Shown: piece after piece, positions 42,799 to 51,800 of the stretch | Layout: each line of letters opens with the position of its first letter | Numbering within the stretch: the first letter of the stretch is position 1 | Assembly: GCA_947488625.1 (NCBI GenBank) | Contig: CANKZR010000001.1 | Span: forward strand, 620,001-684,000 | DNA length: 64,000 nucleotides | Source of the DNA: an uncultured Sphingomonadaceae bacterium | GTDB taxonomy: Bacteria; Pseudomonadota; Alphaproteobacteria; Sphingomonadales; Sphingomonadaceae | Direction of reading: 5' to 3' | Program-made: the position numbers and the translations under genes | The notes under the pieces: generated by a model | Told to the model about the DNA's origin: nothing | The model's database searches: none | The model's input: the letters and a program-made list of their open reading frames with translations, nothing else

Positions 42799-43551
42799 TC
42801 AGCCAGCGGTCGCGCCGCCATCCACGACCAGGGGGTGTCCAGTCACGAAACTTGCCTGGTCGCTACATAGCCACAGCACCGCGCTGGAAACTTCCTCTGG
42901 CCGTCCCATCCGTCCCAGAGGCGTCATACCTTCCATGGCCGCCCGATACTGCGGAATTCTGGCGACCTCCTCTGTCATCGCGGTTTCGATGACGCCGGGA
43001 CAAACCGCGTTCACGCGAATGCCATCCTTGGCCCATTTCAGCGCCCCGTGTTTGGTAAGGCCAATGACTGCATGCTTGGTTGCTACGTATGCAGGCTGGG
43101 ACGCGTTACCGACGATGCCCGCGATAGAAGCCGTGTTGACGATCGCGCCGCCGCCGTTTTGCAGCATCGCCCTAGCAGCCGCGCGCATACAGTGCATCAC
43201 GCCATCCAGATTAACCGACACCGTCCGCGCCCATGTCGACTGCTCCCATTCGTCGGCCGAGGGGCTGCTGAGACCTGCGTTGTTATGGGCAAAGTCCAGC
43301 CTGCCATACTTCGAAATCGCCTCGTTCATCATGGAATCGACTGCATCGGCATCCGATACGTCGCAGCGGAAAAAGGTCGCTTTTCCGCCTGCTTTCTCGA
43401 TCAGCGATACAGTCTCGGCGCCGCCTTCGTCATTCACGTCACTGACGATGACAGATGCTCCGCTCGCGGCGAAACCAAGTGCCGTGGCCCTGCCGATACC
43501 GCTCCCCGCACCCGTGACCAGAGCAACCTTACCCTCGAAACCATAGTTCAT
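42799..43551 (-). CDS. Short-chain dehydrogenase/reductase (cluster SDR 3)
   Basis: A 250-aa classical SDR with LVTGAGSGIGRATALGFAAS, acidic DVNDEGG after strand 2 (NAD preference), AHNNAGLSS, VNTASIAGIVG and Y-x3-K in AYVATKHAVIGL, then VNAVCPGVIETAM. The start at 43551 has AAGGAA upstream. It is divergent from OYE 2 with an 80-bp shared promoter region containing CGTAGT and CGTA motifs. Confidence 0.92.
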   Translation of the reverse strand: MNYGFEGKVALVTGAGSGIGRATALGFAASGASVIVSDVNDEGGAETVSLIEKAGGKATFFRCDVSDADAVDSMMNEAISKYGRLDFAHNNAGLSSPSADEWEQSTWARTVSVNLDGVMHCMRAAARAMLQNGGGAIVNTASIAGIVGNASQPAYVATKHAVIGLTKHGALKWAKDGIRVNAVCPGVIETAMTEEVARIPQYRAAMEGMTPLGRMGRPEEVSSAVLWLCSDQASFVTGHPLVVDGGATAG

Positions 43552-43631
43552 GAGACTGTTTCCTTGAACTGCGTAGTAAATAGCATAGTGTATAACGCAA
43601 ACAAACGTCAATCGACGTAACAAGAAGGTGG

Positions 43632-44693
43632 ATGCGTATGCTCGAGGCCCTGTTGCAACCCGTCAAGCTGGGCGCGCTGTCGCTTTCGAATGCCATCGTG
43701 ATGGCTCCCATGACCCGTGACCGTGCAGGGCCGGGGGATGTGCCGACCGATACCATGGTCGAATATTACCGGCAAAGGGCATCGGCCGGAATGATAGTCA
43801 CCGAGGGTGTTCAACCGAGTGCCGCGGGCAAGGGCTATTGGCGTACGCCCGGAATATGGTCCGATGAGCAAACGGCTGGCTGGCGCAAGGTTACAGATGC
43901 GGTCCACGCAGAAGGCGGCACTATCGTCATGCAGCTGATGCATTGCGGGCGCGTATGCGTGAGGGCCAATAAGCAGGACGATAGCGAGGTTGTCGCTCCC
44001 TCCGCCATACAAAGCGCAGACAAGGTGCCGGGGCCGGACGGCGTTCCGGTTGAACCAGCCATTCCGCGCCCGTTGGAAGCATCCGATGTTACGGCAGTGG
44101 TTCAGGAATATGCGACCGCGGCAAAGAAGGCCCGCTCCGCGGGAATGGACGGTGTGGAACTGCACTGTGCCAGCGGCTATCTGCCGAACCAGTTTCTCAA
44201 TCCTCGCAGTAACCAGCGGACCGACAGTTACGGTGGTTCGGTCGAAAACCGCATCCGCTTCACGATCGAAGTGTTGCAAACGATGGCAAAAGCCATCGGG
44301 GCGGACCGGATCGGTTTCCGGATTTCACCCGGCAATCCCTATAACGATATGGCCGATGATGACCCGGATGCGACGTTCGGCCCGTTGCTACGCGCTGCCG
44401 ACAAACTGGGGCTTGCCTATGTCCATCTCGTCGACGTGGCGGACAAGCTTGGTTTCGTGCGCGAGAACTGGACAGGCAAGATCATCGCCAACAACAATTT
44501 CAAGCCCGATACAGCAGAGCAACTGCTGAAAGAGGGGCGTGCCCATGCCGTTTCGTTCGGAAGGTTCTTCATCAGCAATCCCGATTTCGTAGAGCGCGTT
44601 CGCGAAGGCTCGGAACTGGCACGGGTTGATCGCGACCATATCTACACCGGCGAAGAGCGCGGTTACATCGACTATCCCATGCGAAACGCCTGA
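43632..44693 (+). CDS. Old Yellow Enzyme family alkene reductase (OYE 2, NemA-like)
   Basis: A 353-aa FMN-dependent ene-reductase. LGALSLSNAIVMAPMTRDRA (FMN loop), IVMQLMHCGRV with the flavin-modulating region, the substrate pair in ELHCASGYLPNQFL (H-x2-x..., here H-C-A-S in place of H-x-A-N/H), RTDSYGGSVENRIRF, and AVSFGRFFISNPDFV for phosphate. It is a full-length single-domain OYE like NemA or xenobiotic reductases. Start ambiguity between 43632 and 43638 is trivial. Divergent from SDR 3; terminator at 44742. Confidence 0.9.
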   Translation: MRMLEALLQPVKLGALSLSNAIVMAPMTRDRAGPGDVPTDTMVEYYRQRASAGMIVTEGVQPSAAGKGYWRTPGIWSDEQTAGWRKVTDAVHAEGGTIVMQLMHCGRVCVRANKQDDSEVVAPSAIQSADKVPGPDGVPVEPAIPRPLEASDVTAVVQEYATAAKKARSAGMDGVELHCASGYLPNQFLNPRSNQRTDSYGGSVENRIRFTIEVLQTMAKAIGADRIGFRISPGNPYNDMADDDPDATFGPLLRAADKLGLAYVHLVDVADKLGFVRENWTGKIIANNNFKPDTAEQLLKEGRAHAVSFGRFFISNPDFVERVREGSELARVDRDHIYTGEERGYIDYPMRNA

Positions 44694-44741
44694 GGCCCTC
44701 GAGGGTCTTACCTCGCAGGCCATAGATCTGTCAGACAACGA

Positions 44742-44777
44742 AAAAAGGCCCCCGTCATTGCTGACGGAGGCCTTTTT
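44742..44777. terminator. Bidirectional terminator between OYE 2 and the TonB receptor
   Basis: AAAAAGGCCCCCGTCA, a short loop, TGACGGAGGCCTTTTT: 16-bp stem with one mismatch and A/T runs at both ends, serving the convergent genes ending at 44693 and 44797. Confidence 0.88.
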
Positions 44778-44796
44778 CCAATCTGCGGTGAGGAGT

Positions 44797-47268
44797 TTAG
44801 AAGCTTACACCTGCTGTCACGCCGTATGTTGCGGGACGGCCGTAGTAGAACCCACCGTATCCCAGCGCACCAAAGTCCACCGCGCGATCCTCATACTCGA
44901 CGTCGAAAATGTTCTTTCCCCAAAGCTGGACGAACGCCCTCGTGTCGCCGAACAGCGGAATATCGCCAAGGCGGATCTGTGCGTTGACCAGTGTGCGAGC
45001 GCTCGATTCAAGATCGCGGGCGAAGGTCGAGGTTTGCGGCGTGGTGAAGAAGAAATGGTCGCCCTCGAACGTCGCGCCGATCCTGGTGGTGATAAAAGCG
45101 CCATTGTCCAGATCGGCCGTGTACTGCAGGGCCGCGCTTGCGGTAAGATTGGGTGTATTGACCTCGGTCAGTACCTCGTCGGATATATCGATTTCGGTAC
45201 CGTCAGCCAGTGTCAGGGGATACTGGATAAAATCGCGGTCGACGTATCCGAATGCACCGGTGAAAACCAGGCCATCTACCGGCTCAATCGAGAGATCGGC
45301 CTCGAGGCCGTTATAGTGCGTTGCACCGGCATTTACTGTCAGCACGCCAAAACCGCCCCCGCCGGGATTGGTAACAGGCTGGCTGATCTGCTGGTTGGTG
45401 TATTCGGCGTAGAAGCCTGCAAGATTGAAGCGAACACGGTTGTCCCAGAATTGGGTCTTGATGCCCGCCTCATAGGAATCGAGGATCTCGGGTTCGAACG
45501 GATCCTGTTGGCTGCGGATATTGAAGCCACCGCTGCGATAACCGCGCGCTACCTTGGCGTAGACGTTGAACCCGTCGGATAGACGGTAGTCGACGGTGAT
45601 ATGGCCTGTCGGTTCGCTGAAGTTCACCGTTCCGTTGCTTACGAACGGTGCAGTCTGATCCACCGTTTTTTCGTCCCAGGTGTAACGCAAGCCTACTGTT
45701 ACACCGGCCTGCTCCTCGGCGCCGAAACGGTATTCGCCTTGCCCGTAGATCGCGATGGATTCGCCCGTCGTCCGGTAGCTTACATTGGATATGTTTTCGA
45801 GCAGACGGTACCGCGTTGCAGCGGGAAGTGCATCTGCGAGCAATGGGCCGAGTGGACCAAAGCTCGGACTGAAACGGAAGATCGGATCGACATCCAGGAC
45901 AAACCCGGCGTTCTGAACGCTTTCCTCTTCGCTCTCTTCATAGAAGTAGAACGCGCCCACCACCCAGCTGAACGGTCCGCCCGTTTCGGAGACGAGTTCG
46001 AACTCCTGGCTGAACTGATCCTGTTCGCGAAACAAACTGGCCGAAAACAGTGACGAAGTAATCGAGGGGACAGGCGCTGCCGCGACAAATGGCGCTCCGG
46101 CGGCACCGACAATCGGTGTAATCAATCCTGCCGGAAGGCCGTTGAAGAGCGTCGCATTGCTGAATGCCGGACCGGTTATTTCACCGAAGCCATCGATGTC
46201 GCTGTTGCTGAGATCATTCCGCCAGCTGCGATACCCGGTTGTCGACCGAAGCGTGACCGGACCGAAATCATTCTCCAGCTTCAACACATGTCCATAAACC
46301 TTGGTATCGACATTTTCGTCATCGTTCAGGCAAAGGGCGTCGCGACGGCCAAAGCTGAAATCGAGGCTGCAACCCGGCGTCGTGGTGGAATTGTTCAGGA
46401 AGCCCGTGACAGCTGGTGACGCGATGGTCGTTTGAAATGCAGCGCCCCGGCTGTTGAAGTCGGAATAATCGAAAGCGTAGTAAAGCGAAGCGGTATCACC
46501 CAGGTCCGCGCCCAGCGCTATTCGAACCGCGTCGAGATTGTTGGCGCCGGGATCGTCATCGTTCCCAGGGGTGAGCAGGTTATCGACATAGCCGTCATTC
46601 TGATTGTGCACATAGGTAAGCGAGGCGCGCAGGTTGTCGCCTACGATGTTGCCGGTGTTGAGGCGTACAAGCGCTTCACGAATACCCTGATTGCCGTAAC
46701 CGACTTCGAAATCTGCACCAGCTTCGTCGGTCGGACGGCGAAGGCGGAAGCTCACAGCCCCGCCTGTGGAGTTTCGCCCGAACAGGGTGCCTTGAGGGCC
46801 ACGCAGGACCTCCACGGCCTCTACGTCCGCTGCGAAAATCACGGAGCCGGCGCTGCGCCCCAGATACACGCCATCGGAATAAAGTGCGATCGATTGGTCG
46901 ATTGTCAGCGATTCGTCGCCGCCTGCAGAAATGCCCCGGATGGCGACGATGGTGGATGTCGGGTTCGTGGTGCCTGTCGATACCGAGAGGTTCGGCGCGA
47001 GCGAACTGATATCGGCGACGCCGCTGAAGTCGGTCAATTCCAGTTGTTCCTGGCCGATTGCCGTGATGGCCACGGGCACGTCCTGAATGTTCTGATCGCG
47101 CTTGTTGGCGGTCACGATGATGATGTTGCCATCGTCGGCGGTGGTATCCTCGCCAACTTCGGCGGTCAGGTCATCGCCTGCAATCTGCGCTACAGCGGTT
47201 TGCGAAAAAGCGGCGAGACAGGTGCCCGCACAAAAGACGGCCGTAGCCGCTTTTTGAAAACTGGTCAT
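44797..47268 (-). CDS. TonB-dependent receptor
   Basis: An 823-aa outer-membrane receptor. Signal peptide MTSFQKAATAVFCAGTCLAA to about residue 28 (AVAQ). TonB box-like IIIVTANKRDQNIQDVPVAI, plug domain to about residue 200 (ADVEAVEVLRGPQGTLFGRN, STGGAVSF), then a 22-strand barrel ending with an aromatic residue (VTAGVSF). The pattern is of the sphingomonad FecA/CirA-type receptors that take up organic substrates. It follows the monooxygenase gene by 34 nt on the same strand and probably imports the cluster's substrate. The start at 47268 replaces longer in-frame starts. Confidence 0.94.
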   Translation of the reverse strand: MTSFQKAATAVFCAGTCLAAFSQTAVAQIAGDDLTAEVGEDTTADDGNIIIVTANKRDQNIQDVPVAITAIGQEQLELTDFSGVADISSLAPNLSVSTGTTNPTSTIVAIRGISAGGDESLTIDQSIALYSDGVYLGRSAGSVIFAADVEAVEVLRGPQGTLFGRNSTGGAVSFRLRRPTDEAGADFEVGYGNQGIREALVRLNTGNIVGDNLRASLTYVHNQNDGYVDNLLTPGNDDDPGANNLDAVRIALGADLGDTASLYYAFDYSDFNSRGAAFQTTIASPAVTGFLNNSTTTPGCSLDFSFGRRDALCLNDDENVDTKVYGHVLKLENDFGPVTLRSTTGYRSWRNDLSNSDIDGFGEITGPAFSNATLFNGLPAGLITPIVGAAGAPFVAAAPVPSITSSLFSASLFREQDQFSQEFELVSETGGPFSWVVGAFYFYEESEEESVQNAGFVLDVDPIFRFSPSFGPLGPLLADALPAATRYRLLENISNVSYRTTGESIAIYGQGEYRFGAEEQAGVTVGLRYTWDEKTVDQTAPFVSNGTVNFSEPTGHITVDYRLSDGFNVYAKVARGYRSGGFNIRSQQDPFEPEILDSYEAGIKTQFWDNRVRFNLAGFYAEYTNQQISQPVTNPGGGGFGVLTVNAGATHYNGLEADLSIEPVDGLVFTGAFGYVDRDFIQYPLTLADGTEIDISDEVLTEVNTPNLTASAALQYTADLDNGAFITTRIGATFEGDHFFFTTPQTSTFARDLESSARTLVNAQIRLGDIPLFGDTRAFVQLWGKNIFDVEYEDRAVDFGALGYGGFYYGRPATYGVTAGVSF

Positions 47269-47302
47269 GATGTGAATTCTCCCAAATCCAAGTTCTTTTT
47301 TA

Positions 47303-48481
47303 TTATAGAAACATATCTTCGTTTTCCGCCCCGAGGGTGACGGCCCCGAGATTGCGAGCAAAGGCGGTCGGGCTGTTGGCCACGTGGGCGCGCGCAATAT
47401 GAATATCGTGCCAGATCTGCTGAATTGGCGAGCCTTGAAAGACACTGCGTCCCCCAGCGACATCGAAAAGCAGATCGATCGCCTTGATCATTTTTTCGAT
47501 GACGAGGCTCGCCTGATATCGATAGAAAACACGGTCCTCGACAGGGATCGTTTCGCCGGCCTGTGCCGCCCTCATCATCTCGTCGAAGTTCGTGTACATA
47601 CCCGTTTCGCATTCGCGGATCAGGTTATGCGCCTCGGCGATACGCCGAGTGATATCGGGATCACCCTGTAATTTCGTGGGATCGGTGCTGCTGCTTGCCG
47701 AATTGGCCACGAACAGTTCGATTGCCTTCTTCATCGCCCCGATGGAGGCGGAAGATACAACTCGGATGAAGATCTGAGCCCACGGCACATCGTAAAGTTT
47801 GCTTTCCTGATCGTGCAGACCCTTGAAGCCGTCCAGCTGCTTGTGGGTGCGGTAATCGGGGACGAAAACCGGTTCTTCGATAACAATGTCGTTGGAGCCG
47901 GTGCCTTGCAGACCCATGCTGTACCAGGTGTCTTCGATGACGTAATCAGAGCGCGGAACAAGAAACGTCCGATAGCCTTCGCCAGGGATGATCGCGCCGA
48001 GCAATGTCCAGGTGCAATGGTCGCTACCGCTGCTCCAGCCCCAGCGACCGGACAGCATCACCCCGCCATCGACTTTCTGCGTGACGCCGCCCATCGGATT
48101 GTATGAACTGGATACGCAGGTGTCAGGATCGTCCCCGAAGACGTCAAGCTGCGCCTTTTCATTCATCAGCGCGATCTGGAACGGGTGAACGGCGATGATA
48201 CCGCAAGCCCAGGCGGTGCTCATATCGGCGTGTGCAATTTCAATCTGGGCCTTGAAGAAATCCTGCGGGGACATTTCCAGGCCACCCAGCTTCCTGGGCA
48301 GCAAGGCACGAAAGAATCCCGTTTCTTTCAAAGCGGCGACGCTCTCGTCCGCGATCCTGCGCGAATTACGGGTTTTTTCCGCATTTTCTGCGACGATTTT
48401 CAGCGCCTTGTCGAAATTTTTCAAGGCAGCCGGTGCATCTTTCGCATCGGATTTACGGGACATAGATGCGACGCTCGACAC
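47303..48481 (-). CDS. Acyl-CoA dehydrogenase-fold flavin monooxygenase (HsaA-like)
   Basis: A 392-aa protein of the acyl-CoA dehydrogenase superfamily, resembling group D flavin monooxygenases such as HsaA and p-hydroxyphenylacetate hydroxylase. N-terminal helical domain (ADESVAALKETGFFRALLPR), middle beta domain with LSGRWGWSSGSDHCTWTLLG (flavin region), C-terminal helices with LFDVAGGRSVFQGSPIQQIW and WHDIHIARAHVANSP. The GTG at 48481 has GAGGAG at 7 nt, better than GTG 48508 or ATG 48463. First gene of an operon with the TonB receptor. Reduced flavin must come from a reductase not seen here. Confidence 0.87.
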   Translation of the reverse strand: MSSVASMSRKSDAKDAPAALKNFDKALKIVAENAEKTRNSRRIADESVAALKETGFFRALLPRKLGGLEMSPQDFFKAQIEIAHADMSTAWACGIIAVHPFQIALMNEKAQLDVFGDDPDTCVSSSYNPMGGVTQKVDGGVMLSGRWGWSSGSDHCTWTLLGAIIPGEGYRTFLVPRSDYVIEDTWYSMGLQGTGSNDIVIEEPVFVPDYRTHKQLDGFKGLHDQESKLYDVPWAQIFIRVVSSASIGAMKKAIELFVANSASSSTDPTKLQGDPDITRRIAEAHNLIRECETGMYTNFDEMMRAAQAGETIPVEDRVFYRYQASLVIEKMIKAIDLLFDVAGGRSVFQGSPIQQIWHDIHIARAHVANSPTAFARNLGAVTLGAENEDMFL

Positions 48482-48541
48482 TGCAACTCTCCTCGCCAGT
48501 GTGTGCACTTATACAAGAATTGTTACCAGAGTAAAGTAAAT

Positions 48542-48586
48542 CGTAGAGAAAAAGCGGTTAGTCTACGCAAATGCCTGTATCGTAGA
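48542..48586. promoter_or_regulatory. Three CGTAGA half-sites upstream of the HsaA-like gene
   Basis: CGTAGA (48542-48547), TCTACG (48562-48567) and CGTAGA (48581-48586) alternate in orientation with 14- and 13-bp spacers, 61-105 bp upstream of the GTG at 48481. The arrangement suggests binding of a dimeric regulator; no regulator gene is in the cluster. Confidence 0.45.
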
Positions 48587-48728
48587 GTATGAAGCCATAT
48601 TTTTCGACGCGATACGAAGAAGGATTACGTGAATTGCGGCGCGTATCAGGATGTTGCGATAAGGTGCGGCAGCGGGTGAATGGTTCGTGACCTGGGGTAG
48701 CGCCCGTCGCGCGCGAAATTGCGTGGAA

Positions 48729-48893
48729 TTACCGAGTTTCCTCCAGCTCGGTATCAATATCCTCGGCCATGGCGCGGATGCGTTCTTCGGTGCGATCGAA
48801 CCGGGCATCGAAGCTGTTGTCTCTCTCCCGCCTGGAAAGTGTTGTCGCAACCAGCAACAAGCCCAGAAGCAGGAGAACGATGACCGGTCGCAT
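48729..48893 (-). CDS. 54-aa single-TM peptide coupled to tamB
   Basis: A small gene: MRPVIVLLLLGLLLVATTLS is a membrane helix, followed by a highly charged helix (RRERDNSFDARFDRTEERIR, then AMAEDIDTELEETR). The ATG overlaps the tamB stop (TGATG), which strongly suggests translation. The helix-plus-charged-coil layout resembles PspB-like proteins in miniature, but no family is recognised. It is the last gene of the tamA-tamB operon. Confidence 0.7.
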   Translation of the reverse strand: MRPVIVLLLLGLLLVATTLSRRERDNSFDARFDRTEERIRAMAEDIDTELEETR

Positions 48894-51800
48894 CAATAGT
48901 CTATCGTATAACGCACGTTCACATTGGTGCCGCCGCTGCCACCGGCCTGGCTGAGGATCGAAAGTGCAGGCGTCAGGGCCACTTCGAGCTGGGTAGCGGT
49001 AAAGCCGCGTCCGTCGGTGATGATTTCGATGTAGATATCGTCGGTCAGATACTGGCCTGCCGCCAACGCCGTGCCACGGCCACTCGCTTCGTCACCCCCA
49101 AGAATACGAAGACGATCTACCCCGGTGGCCGAGCGCAAGGTGCCGAGCGGATCCAGCCCGCCGCCTGACCCGCGAAGTGAATTGAGCGAAGCTGCAAGTT
49201 GTACCGCCTGGATAGCCGAGAGATTGGCGACCGAACTGCCGAACAGGATGCGCGAGATGATTTCGTCTTGCGGTAAACCGGGTGTACTGGAGAAAGCGAT
49301 CTGCGGATCGTATGCCTGACCGCTGACATTCACGTTGACGGTGATGCCTTCGATATCCTCGCTGGCAACCAGGGTGATGATCGGATTGATTTCGCGTCCG
49401 CCGGTGAAGCGAATATCGCCTTCGGTGAGATCGAAGGACCGTCCCGCAAAGCCCAGCGTGCCGCGCACCAGCTCTACCCCGCCCGCAATCACAGGAGCGG
49501 CGCTGGTGCCGGTGATGCGCATGTCGGCGCTCCATTCGCTTTCCAGTCCCATGCCGGAGACATAGAGTCTTTCCGGAGCGACGAGCGCGATATTCAGCCG
49601 CAGCAGATCGAGCGCGCCGCCTGCGGGTGTCGCGGGTTCATCCCCGGTAATACGCTGGCGCCCGACGGGAGGGGCGAAGCGCACTCCTGTCAATTCGGGT
49701 ATTTCCGCAGCGCCCGAACGGATGATTTCATAGCGTGTTTCGGGAAGGACAATGCGGCCTTCCAGCAGCGCGGTTTCTCCGGCAGCCTTGGTCAACGACA
49801 GATTGCCGGTCGCTGTAGCATCGATGGCGCTGCTCTGGGCTAGCCGGGCATCGTCCAGCGTTATCTGCAAGTCCATGGGATAGCCCTGGTCGGCAGCAAG
49901 ACTGACGAACCCGGTAGCCGACACCGTACCGTCTCCCGCAGCGGCGCGCATCTGCTCGAGTTCCAGCCGATCGTCGGTAAAGCGTCCGCGAACCACCATG
50001 TCGCTAAGGCGCGTGCCGTATGTCTGGTTTTCGTATGTCAGATCGTTGGCGCGAATGATGCCTCTGAGTTCGGGTGAGGACACGCTTCCGGTAAAATCGG
50101 CTGCGACGCCTAGCGCTCCCGAAAGGCGCTGGTCCGGCTGGCCCGCCAAGGAGAACAACGCATCGGCCGGGCCGTTGTAGCGAATGCCTCCACCCAGCGG
50201 TGCCTGTAACAATCTCTCGGTCCAGGGTCCGCTTCCGGGAGGAAGCGGTGTGAGGCCGACGTTCATCCGCCCAATGACGGTACCACGGCGGCGGATCACC
50301 GCTCTTGCAGCACCCCCGTTGGCCTGAAGCTGTCCCACGAAGTTCACATTGACCGGCTGGCTGACGGAGACAGCAGTGGTGCGCGTGAAATTGGTAATCC
50401 GCATCCGCGCATCGGCAGTGGGGAAGCTGTTCGGGGTAGCTTGCGCAAAGTCCAAGCTGCCGGTTGCCGTGCCGCCCAGTCCAAGCCCCGGCGAGAAGGC
50501 ATTGGCAATTGCCAGATCAAGCGAGTCGAGGCGGCTTTGTACCTCCAGCCCATCACCATACTTGCCGGCGAGACGTATGCTGCCCTGACCGAAGTCGATA
50601 TTTGTGGGAAGCAACTGATAGGCGCCATCGCCAGGAATGATCCTGGCCGGTGAGCTCGTGTTGAAGCTGATGCCCCGCGCGCGGCCCTGCATGGCTACAC
50701 GCCAGAGGTCGGGCTGAAGGTCGGCATTGGCGGAAATACTGAAGGGTACGCCGCTCGTTCCCTCGGCCAGCAATTTCGCATCGCCGCGTCCATCACGATA
50801 GTCGACGAGCGCGCGCATCACGTTGATGTTCAATCCGCCATAGGTCGTATCGGCCAGCTGTATATCGGCAAGAACCTGCGGCGTATCATAAAGCACGACC
50901 TCTGCATCCACGATGGCTGAACCGATCCGCAAGTTTGCTGGGCCGCCGAGCACCGTGTTGTTCGCCCGCAGGTTTACCACCGCAGACTGGTATTGCCCGG
51001 TCGCACCCAGCCTGACGACGCCGCCAAGGCCACGCCCGTTTGCATCGAGTTGCCCGACGAAGGGTCCGGCGGCACTCTGGCGAAGCTGTCCGGACAGGGC
51101 AATTCCAGCGAAATCCGCGCGATTGATCGTCAGCGCCAGCGGGCCGCTTGCCGTAGCGACCGTGACGTCTGCTGTGAACGCGCCGTAATCCGTGTCTCCG
51201 CTCGCATCGATACGATAATCGCCGTTCTCGCCGCGAATGTTCGCCGTTAGGTTGGCGAGGCCGATACCCAGATCGGGGTTCGCTGCGGTGATTGTTGCAT
51301 CGGGATTGGTAACCGTGCCCGTCACCCGCACGCCGACGGGGCCGTATGGTTCGGAAACTGCGCTGGCAGTCAGGTTGATCTGGCCATTGGTATTGTAGCT
51401 GCCGCGCCCGTCGGTAATGCGCAGCAGCGGAGAATTCATGCGTACGTTGGCGAAGCGGGCCACACCGTCGGAGGTATAGGAAACGTCGCTGGAGGCCGTC
51501 AGGTTTCCGCCGAGATATTCGCGCATGGAATCGTTCAGCAAGCGGGTCGATCGCGCCCGTACCTTGCCTTGCAGCGCGAAAGAGCCATCGTCGCGCGCTT
51601 GCAGATCCATGTCGGTTTCGAAGTTGAAGATACCGACGCTTTCGAGGCGATAATTGTCGATCCGGCCATCGATAGCACCGGTGTACAGGCCGGTTGCAGT
51701 ATCGGCGACCAGCAGCAACGTTGCGTCGATCCTGTCGGAGCGTAGGCGCATGTTGTCGGAAAGGATGCGCGTTCCGTCGATGGCGATATCACCATCCAGC

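Noticed and set aside
48563..48850. A 95-codon minus-strand frame upstream of the HsaA-like gene
   Set aside because: It overlaps the well-supported 54-aa gene in another frame, has no ribosome site and an unstructured composition.
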